A DNA stretch of 43,024 bases, from positions 1 through 43,024 of the forward strand of contig CADCML010000043.1 in assembly GCA_902802535.1 (NCBI GenBank), written 5' to 3'. This DNA comes from an uncultured Bacteroidia bacterium. GTDB lineage: Bacteria; Bacteroidota; Bacteroidia; Bacteroidales; F082. Positions 33,201 through 41,579 of this stretch are shown piece by piece (position 1 is the first letter of the stretch; every line of letters begins with the position of its first letter). Below the pieces are notes generated by a model. That model ran no database searches, was not told where the DNA came from, and saw nothing but the letters and a program-made list of their open reading frames with translations. The position numbers and the translations under genes were made by a program.

Positions 33201-33465
33201 AGCATCAAAATCTCATTCCAATTCGGCGGTTGCGACTGACGATTTTCTCCGCATCTTGGACGACCATGTGAAAAAGCCGCACGAAAACCCTTCCATTGGC
33301 ATAGTGCTCTGCAAATCAAGCAACAAGGAACTTGTGGAATATGTCATTCAAGATTACCACAAGCCGATGGGCGTAGCTACCTACAAAACCTCTGCCGAGA
33401 TGCCTGAAAACCTGAAGAAGGCTTTGCCCGATATTGAAGAATTGAGGAAACTTTTGGCGGAATAA
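33201..33465 (+). pseudogene. DUF1016 (YhcG-like) nuclease, 3' part
   Basis: Reads ...NSAVATDDFLRILDDHVKKPHENPSIGIVLCKSSNKELVEYVIQDYHKPMGV, ending LPDIEELRKLLAE. This is the C-terminal end of DUF1016/YhcG nucleases (family block: YL..LDD.VKKPHENPSIGI.LCK). It has no start of its own; the apparent start at 33172 lies in the operator repeats. It is the other end of the gene that begins at 31178. Confidence 0.85.
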
Positions 33466-33523
33466 ATTTTGAGTACAGATGGATTTTGATGAGTTTTGCT
33501 TCATCAAGAATAGAAGGTTAATT

Positions 33524-34711
33524 TTATCTTAATCCGATGAAATCGCTAAGCGGTTGGATACGTGCGACTTGGGTATATTGGCGTTTGTGGAGGTCAATGG
33601 GTTGATCGTACGGCACTTGTTCCGAAGGGTCGAAACGAATCACGGCGTAATATGGGGCGTTCTCAGCCGAGAAACCTTGCTCACGCAAAGTTTCTGCTGT
33701 CCAAATCTGAAAACCTTTCTTGGCCAGTTTGAACAATTCAGGATTATCGCCACGAGTATGTAGGCAAACAAAGCCTAAGCGTTCAAAGCCTTCTTTGACC
33801 AACAAAGAGCCTTTGGCATCACCAATTCGCACATAGGTAATCCCCAATTGCATAGCCTTCTCGCGATCAGTCTCGCGCATGTGGTTGATGAGCACTGTTG
33901 TTTCTTCTGGGGTGGAGCGCATCTTGTCAAACAGTTTCTGCCGCGTTTTGTCGTCCTCCAAGGCATGACGGCGACGAAGAGACAACTCACAAAACTGCTC
34001 GTCTTGTTCAATGCCTATGTATTTACGGCCAAGAAGATTAGCTGCAACGCCCGTTGTCCCTGAACCGCTAAATGGGTCAAGTACGGTATCACCTTCTTTG
34101 GTTGAAGCAAGAATTATCCGATATAGCAAGCGTAAAGGCTTCTGAGTGGGATGCTTGCCTTGCTGTTTTTCCCACAAACCGACCGCAGGAATACGCCACA
34201 CATCTGTCATTTGTCCTCCGCCATTCAACAACTTCATCGTCTCGTAATTGAACTTATGAGGCTTTTTTTCCGATTTGCGAGCCCAGATAATCAGCTCGGT
34301 AGAGAAATTGAAATAACGGCATGAAAGATTGGGCGGCGGGTCGGTCTTTTGCCAAGTAATGGTGTTCAGCACCTTGTAGCCCAACTCTTGCAGGCAACGC
34401 ATAACGACATGGATATTGTGATGCGTTCCGCTAATCCATATAGTACCGTTGTCTCGCAACTTTGTGCGGCATAAGGCAAGCCACTGACGATTAAACTCGT
34501 AGATATATTCAGGTGTGCCACCTTTGTCCCAATCGCCTTTATCCACGCATACCTGCTTGCCGCTATGCACGCTGATGCCGCCGTTACTGAGAAAATATGG
34601 TGGGTCGGCAAAGATAGTATTGACGGAGTTGTCCTCTATCTCCGTTAGCCGTTCCATGCAATCGCCTTGCAGGATGGTGAAGTCTGGGTATATGGGTAGT
34701 GAATTAGTCAC
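33524..34711 (-). CDS. DNA adenine methyltransferase, beta class (DpnA-like, second MTase of a DpnII-type system)
   Basis: Motif IV FADPPYFLSNGG (~residue 36) comes before motif I DPFSGSGTTGVAANLLGRKYIGIE (~220), the beta-class order of N6-adenine methyltransferases. In DpnII systems the second enzyme (DpnA) also methylates single-stranded GATC DNA. At 395 residues it is about 120 longer than DpnA. The extra C-terminus (TVLINHMRETDREKA...IQPLSDFIGLR) resembles a small domain seen in other MTases (RAMA-like) and may aid target binding. The GTG start overlaps the TGA of the upstream gene (GTGA), so it is coupled. Confidence 0.9.
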   Translation of the reverse strand: MTNSLPIYPDFTILQGDCMERLTEIEDNSVNTIFADPPYFLSNGGISVHSGKQVCVDKGDWDKGGTPEYIYEFNRQWLALCRTKLRDNGTIWISGTHHNIHVVMRCLQELGYKVLNTITWQKTDPPPNLSCRYFNFSTELIIWARKSEKKPHKFNYETMKLLNGGGQMTDVWRIPAVGLWEKQQGKHPTQKPLRLLYRIILASTKEGDTVLDPFSGSGTTGVAANLLGRKYIGIEQDEQFCELSLRRRHALEDDKTRQKLFDKMRSTPEETTVLINHMRETDREKAMQLGITYVRIGDAKGSLLVKEGFERLGFVCLHTRGDNPELFKLAKKGFQIWTAETLREQGFSAENAPYYAVIRFDPSEQVPYDQPIDLHKRQYTQVARIQPLSDFIGLR

Positions 34712-35232
34712 AATGATTCAAGTAATTCTTTGTAAGCATTCCAAGACAAAAAGCGTCCTTCACCGTTTGGATAGTTTACATCTTCCTGACCCCAAATCCA
34801 TTTATACGCCTTGATCAATTCTTCGGGGCGTTCACCTGTTTGAAATGAAAGAGTTAGTATGTCTGTAATGAAGTCATTCGGTTCTTCGCCATTGAGTGTT
34901 TTTTCAAGCAATGCAATCAGCTTCTTTCCTTCAACGGGGTTTTCTTCACATTTCGCCGTGACATCCTCCAATATCTGTTTATGAGAGATTTGCCAAAGCT
35001 CACTGTTTTCTGGATTATAGATAAACACCTGGATATCCTCTTTTTTCGGATGTCTGAACACACTTTTCCCACCAGGTTTTGTAATAACAATCTTTCGTCC
35101 ATCTTCGCACTGCTCAACTTCATAACCGCGATATTCGATACCAATTATCTTATCGGCAAACTCATCGCGAGGCGCATTGGTGATGGCCAACTTTTTCAAG
35201 TCGATGGAATGAGAATAAACGTTTTTTGCCAT
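34708..35232 (-). CDS. Unrecognised protein inside the DpnII-type operon
   Basis: 174 residues from ATG 35232, no signal or membrane helix, acidic overall. The N-terminal half (KIIGIEYRGYEVEQCEDGRKIVITKPGG, then DIQVFIYNPENSELWQISHK) looks like a small beta-rich domain. The C-terminal half is helical (AKCEENPVEGKKLIALLEKTLNG, then PEELIKAYKWIWGQEDVNYP). I recognise no family. It lies 5 bp behind the restriction endonuclease gene and its TGA overlaps the start of the second methyltransferase. It is therefore built into the operon and probably works with it (endonuclease control, target recognition or nicking are possible). Confidence 0.75.
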   Translation of the reverse strand: MAKNVYSHSIDLKKLAITNAPRDEFADKIIGIEYRGYEVEQCEDGRKIVITKPGGKSVFRHPKKEDIQVFIYNPENSELWQISHKQILEDVTAKCEENPVEGKKLIALLEKTLNGEEPNDFITDILTLSFQTGERPEELIKAYKWIWGQEDVNYPNGEGRFLSWNAYKELLESL

Positions 35233-35237
35233 GGTAT

Positions 35238-36068
35238 TTAAACTCTTGAGATAAATTCGTTAATCGTTGTCAAGTTGTAAATGCTTGGAATAGCGGCAAA
35301 GGCTTCTTCCAATTTGTTCTTGGCACTAATCCAACCTTCGCCATCAGTTATCCAAACAAACTCGAAGCCTGGTACTCCGTTTACTTTGGGTGCGACATCA
35401 GTGTAGGAACGCGCCACCTCGTTTAATTTAGAGCCTCCACCTGAATAGAAATTAACTTCAATGAGGTAGATTTTGTCTTTGGTGGTAATAGCGAAGTCAA
35501 ACACTTTTTGGTCAGCACCTAAAACGGAAGAGATGGCAGGGAACTCTTTTGAAGAGACTTGCTGGCAGTATTTGATTCCGGCATTGTCGAAAATGCGCGC
35601 CACGAGCTTCTCTGTTATCTCGCCACTGCGGTTCTTACGAGCATTGGTGTCTAATCCAGTCTCAACGCCAAACACATAATCCACTAGGTCTTTGACTTCT
35701 TTATTCTTGAATACCTTATCCAAGCCTGTGCCTTCGATAAACTTCATCACCCCATCAACGGAACTAAACAGCGAATGGATTGAATGCATGGAACCATCGT
35801 TGTCGATGTACTTCTTGCCATCTTTTTTGCGTGTGGCAATCAGAATACCCATCACCTCAAACACTCGTTTGTCTCTATCCCATAGCGCTTGAACAGCAGA
35901 ACGCAGGTCATCTTTTCCGATAAGATAGTTCAAAGTGTTGAGACTGATTTCGATGTCGGCCACATTCTTTGCAATCTTCGGGAAATCACAATAGAAGTCA
36001 AGTGTCGCATTGGTTTCGCGTAGTTGCGATATGAATATATCGAATTGTTCTTTGGTGTGTGCTGCCAT
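35238..36068 (-). CDS. DpnII/MboI-type restriction endonuclease
   Basis: 276 residues with the family blocks FDIFISQLRETNATLDFYCDFPKIAKNV, LNTLNYLIGKDD, KNRSGEITEKLVARIF and FDFAITTKDKIYLIEVNFYSGGGSKLNEVARSYTD. The last block carries the catalytic D...E-x-N form of the PD-(D/E)XK site. Family members cut unmethylated GATC, so that target is inferred. It starts 1 bp after the dam-like gene stop and is followed by an unrecognised gene and a second methyltransferase, all on the minus strand. Confidence 0.93.
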   Translation of the reverse strand: MAAHTKEQFDIFISQLRETNATLDFYCDFPKIAKNVADIEISLNTLNYLIGKDDLRSAVQALWDRDKRVFEVMGILIATRKKDGKKYIDNDGSMHSIHSLFSSVDGVMKFIEGTGLDKVFKNKEVKDLVDYVFGVETGLDTNARKNRSGEITEKLVARIFDNAGIKYCQQVSSKEFPAISSVLGADQKVFDFAITTKDKIYLIEVNFYSGGGSKLNEVARSYTDVAPKVNGVPGFEFVWITDGEGWISAKNKLEEAFAAIPSIYNLTTINEFISRV

Positions 36069-36069
36069 A

Positions 36070-36966
36070 TTATGCTCTAATTGTTTGTTTAGTTTCAGGA
36101 TAATTGTGGACTAGTATTTCAGTCAGTTTGCCTCGCTTTTGAGGATTGGCATTTACGCTGCGGGATGCCCATACACGTTCGATGATGTAATGAGCGTACA
36201 AGTCGTCGAAGAACATGTCGCTGCAATCCGAATTGCTCAGCATGAACTTAAATCCAGCGGCCTCAACTTGGTCGCAAAATTCTTTCAGACGGCGCTGGGC
36301 GAAGTCGTTAAAAGCTTCCTTGGCATAGTCATTGAAGCTGCTTGTGTTGTTCAACGGACGGTAAGGCGGGTCGAAATAGAACAAGGTATTGTTCTTTGCA
36401 TGTGCCAATGTCTGCTGGTAGTCACCTGTGAGGATTTCAACACTTTGAAGCAGCTCGCTATCGGCATAAATAGTGTTCGGGTCGCAGATGGTGGGAGTTT
36501 CGTATCTGCCAAAAGGCACATTGAAAAGGCCAGCTTTGTTTACCCTATACAATCCATTGAAACATGTTCGATTGAGGAAGAAAAATAGTGTTGTATTGTC
36601 GATTGGGTTAAGTTGCTTTGTGTTGAATTCGCCACGCATCAACAAAAAGAACTGCTTGCGTGTTTCTTCATTTTTTAAAGAATAATACTTTTTTTGAATT
36701 TGCTTTAGTGATTCAACCAATGCATCAGGATTTTGTTTGACAACCTTGTAACAAGTGGTCAAATCTTCGTTGATGTCATTGATAATAGCGGACTTGATGT
36801 TTGGATGCGTCTGCAACATATAAAAGAGCATGGCTCCTCCGCCCACAAAAGGCTCAATGTAAGTGACGTTCTCCCAATTATCAAAGTCAGCAGGAAGCTT
36901 TGCTTCGAGTTGTTCGATGAGTTGGCCTTTTCCGCCCACCCATTTGATAAATGGTTTCGCTTTCAT
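36070..36966 (-). CDS. DNA adenine methylase, alpha class (DpnM/Dam-like)
   Basis: 298 residues of the D12 class (Dam/DpnM) with KWVGGKGQL, motif I YIEPFVGGGAMLF, FFLNRTCFNGLYRVN and motif IV TLFYFDPPYRPL in alpha-class order. It methylates N6 of A in GATC, protecting the host from the linked DpnII-type nuclease. It is the first gene of the M1-R-X-M2 operon. The promoter core TATCTTTG is at 37011-37018 on the minus strand, giving a leader of about 45 nt. Confidence 0.94.
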   Translation of the reverse strand: MKAKPFIKWVGGKGQLIEQLEAKLPADFDNWENVTYIEPFVGGGAMLFYMLQTHPNIKSAIINDINEDLTTCYKVVKQNPDALVESLKQIQKKYYSLKNEETRKQFFLLMRGEFNTKQLNPIDNTTLFFFLNRTCFNGLYRVNKAGLFNVPFGRYETPTICDPNTIYADSELLQSVEILTGDYQQTLAHAKNNTLFYFDPPYRPLNNTSSFNDYAKEAFNDFAQRRLKEFCDQVEAAGFKFMLSNSDCSDMFFDDLYAHYIIERVWASRSVNANPQKRGKLTEILVHNYPETKQTIRA

Positions 36967-37010
36967 TGCATACTATTTAAAACTATTTGTCAAACAGAAT
37001 TTCTTCGGTG

Positions 37011-37018
37011 CAAAGATA
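37011..37018 (-). promoter_or_regulatory. Promoter core of the restriction-modification operon
   Basis: TATCTTTG on the minus strand, 45 bp before the methylase start. A GGACAACAACAAA sequence at 37043 resembles the ATPase-gene repeats but is single. Confidence 0.55.
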
Positions 37019-37076
37019 TGAAAAAAATGCTAATGCAGATATGGACAACAACAAATCGAAAAAAAACATATTTACT

Positions 37077-37122
37077 CCCCTCTCCTATTTCCCCGCTTTT
37101 CCTTACCTTTGCAAATTCAATT
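37077..37122 (+). repeat. 46-bp duplicated promoter block, copy 2 (uvrA promoter)
   Basis: 41 of 46 bases match 31124-31169. The -7 core TACCTTTG lies at 37104-37111, so the uvrA transcript should start near 37117. Confidence 0.85.
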
Positions 37123-37132
37123 TTTCCGAACC

Positions 37133-39877
37133 TTGAAAGAGCAAACAACTTCCTATATCACCATCCGCAACGCGAAGGTCAACAACCTGAAAAGCATTAG
37201 TTTGCAGATTCCGAAGAACAAGCTGGTGGTCATCACCGGCCTGTCGGGGAGCCTGAGCTCGTACGCACGACAGTTCATGGGCCGCCTCAACAAGCCCGAC
37301 GTGGAGAGCATCACCGGCCTCTCGCCCGCCATCGCCATCGAACAGAAGGTGAACTCGCACAACCCGCGCTCCACCGTGGGCACCAGCACCGAAATCTACG
37401 AATACCTGAAACTCCTCTACGCCCGCATCGGCAAGACCTACTCCCCTGCCTCGGGCAAATTGGTCAAGAAGCACCAGGTGATGGATGTGGTGAACCATAT
37501 CCTCGGCCTGCCGACGGGTAGCACGGCCTACATCGTCGCGCCGCTTCACCTCCCTGAAGGCCGCAGCCTCGAAGAGCACCTCAACATCCTCATGCAGCAG
37601 GGCTTCTACCGTATTTTATATAACGGCGAGATCATCAAAATCGAGGATTTCCTCGACCAGAAGAAAAAGGTCAGCGAGAAGAAGGTGAAGCTGCTCATCG
37701 ACCGCATCAAGGTCAATGAGAGCATGGAAGATGCTGTGGGACGTATCTCCGACTCGGTGCAGACCGCTTTCTATGAGGGCAAGGAGACCTGTCAGGTCAT
37801 CAGCGAACTGAATGGCGAGCGGCAGGAAGCCGACTTCTCGTCGCGTTTCGAGGCCGACGGCATCACCTTCGAGCCACCTACGGCCAACATGTTCGCCTTC
37901 AACAACCCTTACGGCGCCTGCCCTACTTGTCAGGGCTTCGGCAGCGTCATCGGCATCGACCCCGACCTGGTGGTGCCCAACAAGAGCCTGTCGATATACG
38001 AGAACGCCATCGCCTGCTGGCGTGGCGACAAGATGAGTGAGTGGAAAGACGCCCTCGTCCGTGTGGCCGACAAGGTGGGCATTCCCATCTTCAAGCCGTT
38101 CTACGAGCTGACCGAGGAACAGAAGAGCCTGCTTTGGACGGGCAATCAATACTTCGAAGGCATCGTGGACTTCTTCAACTACGTTGAAAGCCAGTCCTAT
38201 AAGATACAATACCGTGTGATGCTGTCACGCTATCGTGGCAAGACGGTCTGTCCCGAATGCCACGGCACACGTTTGCGCCGGGCGGCGCAATATGTGAAGG
38301 TCGGCGGCAAGAGCATCACTGACTTGGTGATGATGCCTTTGGACGAGTTGAAGGTCTTTTTCGACCACCTGAAACTCGACGAGACCGACAGCAAAATTGC
38401 CTCGCGACTGCTGGTGGAAATCAACAACCGCCTGGACTTCATCATCGAGGTTGGGCTGGGTTACCTAACCCTGAACCGCCTCTCCAACACGCTCTCGGGC
38501 GGCGAGTCGCAACGTATCAATCTCGCCACCTCGTTGGGCAGCAGCCTGGTCGGCTCCACCTATATCTTGGACGAGCCTAGCATCGGCCTGCACTCCCGTG
38601 ACACCGAGCGACTCATTGCCGTGTTGCGCCGTCTGCGCGACATCGGCAACACCGTCATCGTGGTCGAACACGACGAGGAGATCATCCGCGCCGCCGACTA
38701 CATCATTGACATTGGGCCGATGGCGGGTGCGTTTGGCGGCGAAGTCGTCTTCGAGGGCGACATCAAGAACCTGATCAACTGCGAGAAGAGTCTCACCACG
38801 CAATACCTCACGGGCAAGATGCACATTCCCGTGCCCACCCGTCGCCGCAAGAGTGCCAATGCCATTATAATAAAAGGTGCCTCGCAGAACAACCTCAAAA
38901 ACCTCACCGTGCGTTTCCCGCTCAACATGATGACCGTCATTACAGGCGTGAGCGGCTCTGGCAAATCGACCTTGGTGAAAGACGTGCTCTGGCCAGCTAT
39001 GAAACGCCATCTCGGCGAGGCCGTGGAGCGCTGCGGCAGCTTCGGTGCCTTGGAAGGCGACCTGCGCCTCATCCAAGCCGTGGAGTTCATCGACCAGAAC
39101 CCCATCGGCAAGTCATCGCGCTCCAATCCGGCCACTTACTTGAAGGCCTACGATGAGATACGAACGCTGTTCTCCGAGCAGAAACTAGCCAAGCTTCGAG
39201 GCATCAAGCCCGCGTTCTTCTCGTTCAACGTGCCAGGAGGTCGCTGCGAGGAATGTGAGGGCGAGGGCGTGCAAAAGATCGAGATGCAATTCATGGCCGA
39301 TGTCTATTTGCCTTGCGAAGCCTGTCACGGCACGCGCTTCAAGGAAGAGGTGCTGGAGATCAAATACGACGGCAAGCACATCTCCGACATTCTCAACATG
39401 AGCATCGAGGAGGCCATTGACTTCTTCGAGCACTCGTCGGAGCGGCAGACCCCCATCGTCGGGCGCATCGTCAACCGCTTGAAGCCCTTGCAGGAAGTCG
39501 GTTTGGGCTATCTGAAGCTCGGGCAATCGTCGAGTTCGCTCTCGGGCGGCGAGGCGCAGCGCGTGAAGTTGGCCTATTTTCTCATCAAGGGACAGGTGGA
39601 AAAGCCCACGCTCTTCATCTTCGACGAGCCGACCACGGGTCTGCACTTCCACGATGTGAACAAGCTTTTAGAGTCGTTCAACGCCTTGATTGCCAACGGC
39701 CACAGCGTCATCATCATCGAACACAATATGGATGTCATCAAGTCGGCGGACTGGATCATCGACCTGGGTCCCGAGAGCGGCAACAAGGGCGGTGAGATCG
39801 TCTTTGAAGGCACGCCCGAGGACTTGGTGAAGTGCAAAGAATCGTACACGGGTAAAGCATTGAAGAATAAGTTGTAA
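37133..39877 (+). CDS. uvrA: UvrA excinuclease subunit lacking the first Walker A motif
   Basis: DNA damage recognition ATPase of nucleotide excision repair. Blocks present: [29 protein letters not shown], the zinc motifs CPTC and CPEC, first ABC signature [12 protein letters not shown] with [10 protein letters not shown], second Walker [14 protein letters not shown], a third Cys motif (RCEECEGEG), and second signature [12 protein letters not shown] with FDEPTTGLH. At the first Walker A the sequence reads [13 protein letters not shown] where the family has [13 protein letters not shown]...[10 protein letters not shown]. About 21 residues (63 nt) including the P-loop Lys are gone in frame. No ATG is available after the promoter; TTG at 37133 ([10 protein letters not shown]) is the likely start. 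Confidence 0.9.
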   Translation: MKEQTTSYITIRNAKVNNLKSISLQIPKNKLVVITGLSGSLSSYARQFMGRLNKPDVESITGLSPAIAIEQKVNSHNPRSTVGTSTEIYEYLKLLYARIGKTYSPASGKLVKKHQVMDVVNHILGLPTGSTAYIVAPLHLPEGRSLEEHLNILMQQGFYRILYNGEIIKIEDFLDQKKKVSEKKVKLLIDRIKVNESMEDAVGRISDSVQTAFYEGKETCQVISELNGERQEADFSSRFEADGITFEPPTANMFAFNNPYGACPTCQGFGSVIGIDPDLVVPNKSLSIYENAIACWRGDKMSEWKDALVRVADKVGIPIFKPFYELTEEQKSLLWTGNQYFEGIVDFFNYVESQSYKIQYRVMLSRYRGKTVCPECHGTRLRRAAQYVKVGGKSITDLVMMPLDELKVFFDHLKLDETDSKIASRLLVEINNRLDFIIEVGLGYLTLNRLSNTLSGGESQRINLATSLGSSLVGSTYILDEPSIGLHSRDTERLIAVLRRLRDIGNTVIVVEHDEEIIRAADYIIDIGPMAGAFGGEVVFEGDIKNLINCEKSLTTQYLTGKMHIPVPTRRRKSANAIIIKGASQNNLKNLTVRFPLNMMTVITGVSGSGKSTLVKDVLWPAMKRHLGEAVERCGSFGALEGDLRLIQAVEFIDQNPIGKSSRSNPATYLKAYDEIRTLFSEQKLAKLRGIKPAFFSFNVPGGRCEECEGEGVQKIEMQFMADVYLPCEACHGTRFKEEVLEIKYDGKHISDILNMSIEEAIDFFEHSSERQTPIVGRIVNRLKPLQEVGLGYLKLGQSSSSLSGGEAQRVKLAYFLIKGQVEKPTLFIFDEPTTGLHFHDVNKLLESFNALIANGHSVIIIEHNMDVIKSADWIIDLGPESGNKGGEIVFEGTPEDLVKCKESYTGKALKNKL

Positions 39878-39895
39878 TATGGAATTGTTTTATTC

Positions 39896-39974
39896 ACTAT
39901 GGCCAATGGCTTATGACTATGGCCACTTCAACGGTTGTGAAAGTGGCCATGGTCATCGGCCATAAGCCATAGTC
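39896..39974. other. Long imperfect hairpin between uvrA and the editing-domain gene
   Basis: ATGACTATGGCCACTT pairs with AAGTGGCCATGGTCAT (one G-T position) around a 10-nt loop. Outside them lie further pairing arms starting CTATGGC and ending GCCATAG. The whole is about 78 nt. There is no T-run, so it may end uvrA transcription weakly or be a palindromic repeat element. Confidence 0.75.
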
Positions 39975-40014
39975 AAAGAGAGCTTAAAAACAGAAGAAAA
40001 AAACTTATAACGAT

Positions 40015-40539
40015 ATGAAGTATAACGAAATAGATCACCCCTTAAGTGAGCGCCAGCAGAAGGTCGTCGACACGCTGATTGGCCTCGGCATCGAGTTCGA
40101 CATCAAGTTCCACCCGCCGTTGGGCTCCATCGAAGAGTCGCTGGCCTACTGGGGCAAGTTCGAGGCCACGCACTGCAAGAACCTTTTCTTCAGGAACCAC
40201 AAAGGCAACAAGCACTACTTGGTCATCTTCGAGTGCATGCACCAGATGGACATCCACGACCTCGAACAACGCCTACACCAGGGCAAGCTCACCTTCGCCT
40301 CGGAAGCCAGAATGGAGAAATACCTCGGCCTGAAGCCGGGCAGCGTCTCCCCTTTCGGCCTCGTCAACGACACGGAGCACCACGTCCACCTCTTCATCGA
40401 CAAGAACCTTCAAAACGCCCCCCGATTAAGCTTCCACCCCAATGACAACACTGGGACGATTATCATTAGCCAGGAGGACTTCATCAAGTTCTTGGAGGCG
40501 ATGGGGAATACATACGAATTTATCGAACTATATGATTGA
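40015..40539 (+). CDS. YbaK/ProX-type prolyl-tRNA editing deacylase
   Basis: 174 residues of the YbaK/ProX family (prolyl-tRNA synthetase-associated domain), which hydrolyse mischarged Ala- or Cys-tRNA in trans. Blocks: LGIEFDIKFHPPLGSIEES, THCKNLFFRNHKGNKHYLVIF with the conserved Lys, ARMEKYLGLKPGSVSPFGLVND and VHLFIDKNL. The last 34 codons (40438-40539) exist a second time at 41580-41681. No standard promoter core is seen between the uvrA hairpin and its ATG. Confidence 0.9.
   Translation: MKYNEIDHPLSERQQKVVDTLIGLGIEFDIKFHPPLGSIEESLAYWGKFEATHCKNLFFRNHKGNKHYLVIFECMHQMDIHDLEQRLHQGKLTFASEARMEKYLGLKPGSVSPFGLVNDTEHHVHLFIDKNLQNAPRLSFHPNDNTGTIIISQEDFIKFLEAMGNTYEFIELYD
40438..40539 (+). repeat. 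102-bp gene-end duplication, copy A (in the editing gene)
   Basis: Codons PNDNTGTIIISQEDFIKFLE... to the TGA stop. 90 of 102 bases match copy B at 41580-41681; only one sense codon (ACA/TCT, Thr/Ser) changes the residue. Confidence 0.95.
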
Positions 40540-40652
40540 AAATGAGCAAAAACCAAAATGAATTTGGTTATTTGGCGCGATTTCGTTTGGTTATTTGGCT
40601 TTTTACCCCTGTACAACCTTTAGAAAGTAATCTTTGTGTTTTTTGAAAAAAC

Positions 40653-40693
40653 AATACAAATATAAGTTGTATTTCCGAAAAATTGTATTTTTG
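40653..40693 (+). promoter_or_regulatory. Promoter and TTGTATT operator repeats of the TA cassette
   Basis: TTGTATT occurs at 40667-40673 and 40683-40689, and inverted (AATACAA) at 40653-40659. The last copy overlaps the -7 core TATTTTTG (40686-40693). Autoregulation by the HTH antitoxin is a natural reading. Confidence 0.6.
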
Positions 40694-40712
40694 CAGCATA
40701 AAACATTCATTT

Positions 40713-41261
40713 ATGAAATTCGACAAGATTTTAGACAACGGCAGTTTATGGGCTGTCAGATATGAAGGTGACGATGACAATGCGTTGCGCAAGGTGTTTG
40801 CACAATGGAACGACCCTGAATGGCTTTGGGACTTCTTTACTGAGAACATGACCGACTTAGAATCTTATTTCAAGATAACCGACTTAAACCAAGCCATTTA
40901 CGACACAATTGATGATAGCGGAGAACTCGAATGTCTCATCCTCGACATTTCACCCGATGCCGACCTTGATTTGCTATTCCGTCCACTTGAAAACAGCAGA
41001 ACGGCAGAAATGACTCTCGGCAAGGAGAAGGCAAGGCTTCAAAACCGTCCTGAACATGCCTCGTGGTTGCGCCTATATGCCATAAAACTGGAACGCGGCT
41101 GCTACATCATCACTGGAGGTGCCATTAAACTCACCCACACTATGCGAGAAAGAACGCATACGCTGAGAGAGTTGAGCAAAATGGAACAAGTGCGCAACCT
41201 TCTTCTTGAAAACGGCGTAATTGACAATGAGGGATTTGAAGACTATATGCACGAAATGTGA
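40713..41261 (+). CDS. Putative toxin-like partner of an HTH protein
   Basis: From ATG 40713 (MKFDKILDNGSLWAVRYEG) the product is 182 residues, soluble and without signal. The body includes NDPEWLWDFFTENMTDLESYFKITDLNQAIYDTID, LECLILDISPD, LDLLFRPLENSRTAEMTLGKEKAR and HASWLRLYAIKLERGCYIITGGAIKLTHTM. The last part resembles the RelE/HigB-type 'ARLY.IKL..G.YII..GA.K.T..M' end, so this looks like a long HigB-like mRNA interferase. The frame before 40713 crosses the promoter. The HTH gene follows 15 bp downstream. The toxin role is inference. Confidence 0.75.
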   Translation: MKFDKILDNGSLWAVRYEGDDDNALRKVFAQWNDPEWLWDFFTENMTDLESYFKITDLNQAIYDTIDDSGELECLILDISPDADLDLLFRPLENSRTAEMTLGKEKARLQNRPEHASWLRLYAIKLERGCYIITGGAIKLTHTMRERTHTLRELSKMEQVRNLLLENGVIDNEGFEDYMHEM

Positions 41262-41276
41262 CGAAAGGAGGCTGAC

Positions 41277-41579
41277 ATGAAAGAAAAAGCATTGAAATAT
41301 TTAGAGGAGCACCAAAGCAAGACTCCATCCAAATGGCGCGAAGAAGCCCAATGGCGCAAGGAAAACCGCGATTGGCTTCGCTATTCACAGCGCATCGCCA
41401 TTCTGCTGCTTTTCTATATGAAGCGCGAGGGACTGACACAGGCAGCGATGGCAGAACGCATAGGTTGCACCCAACAATACGTTTCAAAACTCCTCAAAGG
41501 AACAGAAAACCTAACTATTGAAACTATCGCCAAAATTGAACGTGCCACAAATCAAAAGTTGATGGCGTTTGATGCATAA
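41277..41579 (+). CDS. XRE-family HTH antitoxin-like protein
   Basis: 100 residues. A charged N-terminal third (MKEKALKYLEEHQSKTPSKWREEAQWRKEN) may wrap the toxin. A Cro/C1 helix-turn-helix follows: LTQAAMAERIGCTQQYVSKLLKGTENLTIETIAKIERA. An AGGAGG-like sequence (AAAGGAGGC) lies 6-14 bp before the ATG, unusually strong for this phylum. Its TAA (41577-41579) abuts copy B of the duplicated gene end with no gap. Toxin first, antitoxin second is the HigBA order. Confidence 0.85.
   Translation: MKEKALKYLEEHQSKTPSKWREEAQWRKENRDWLRYSQRIAILLLFYMKREGLTQAAMAERIGCTQQYVSKLLKGTENLTIETIAKIERATNQKLMAFDA

Noticed and set aside
33172-33465. Independent 97-residue gene
   Set aside because: The sequence is the C-terminal end of DUF1016 and the apparent start lies inside operator repeats, so it is a gene fragment.
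37043-37056. Another copy of the ATPase operator near the methylase promoter
   Set aside because: GGACAACAACAAA is a single copy without the inverted arm or 40-bp partners; chance is likely.
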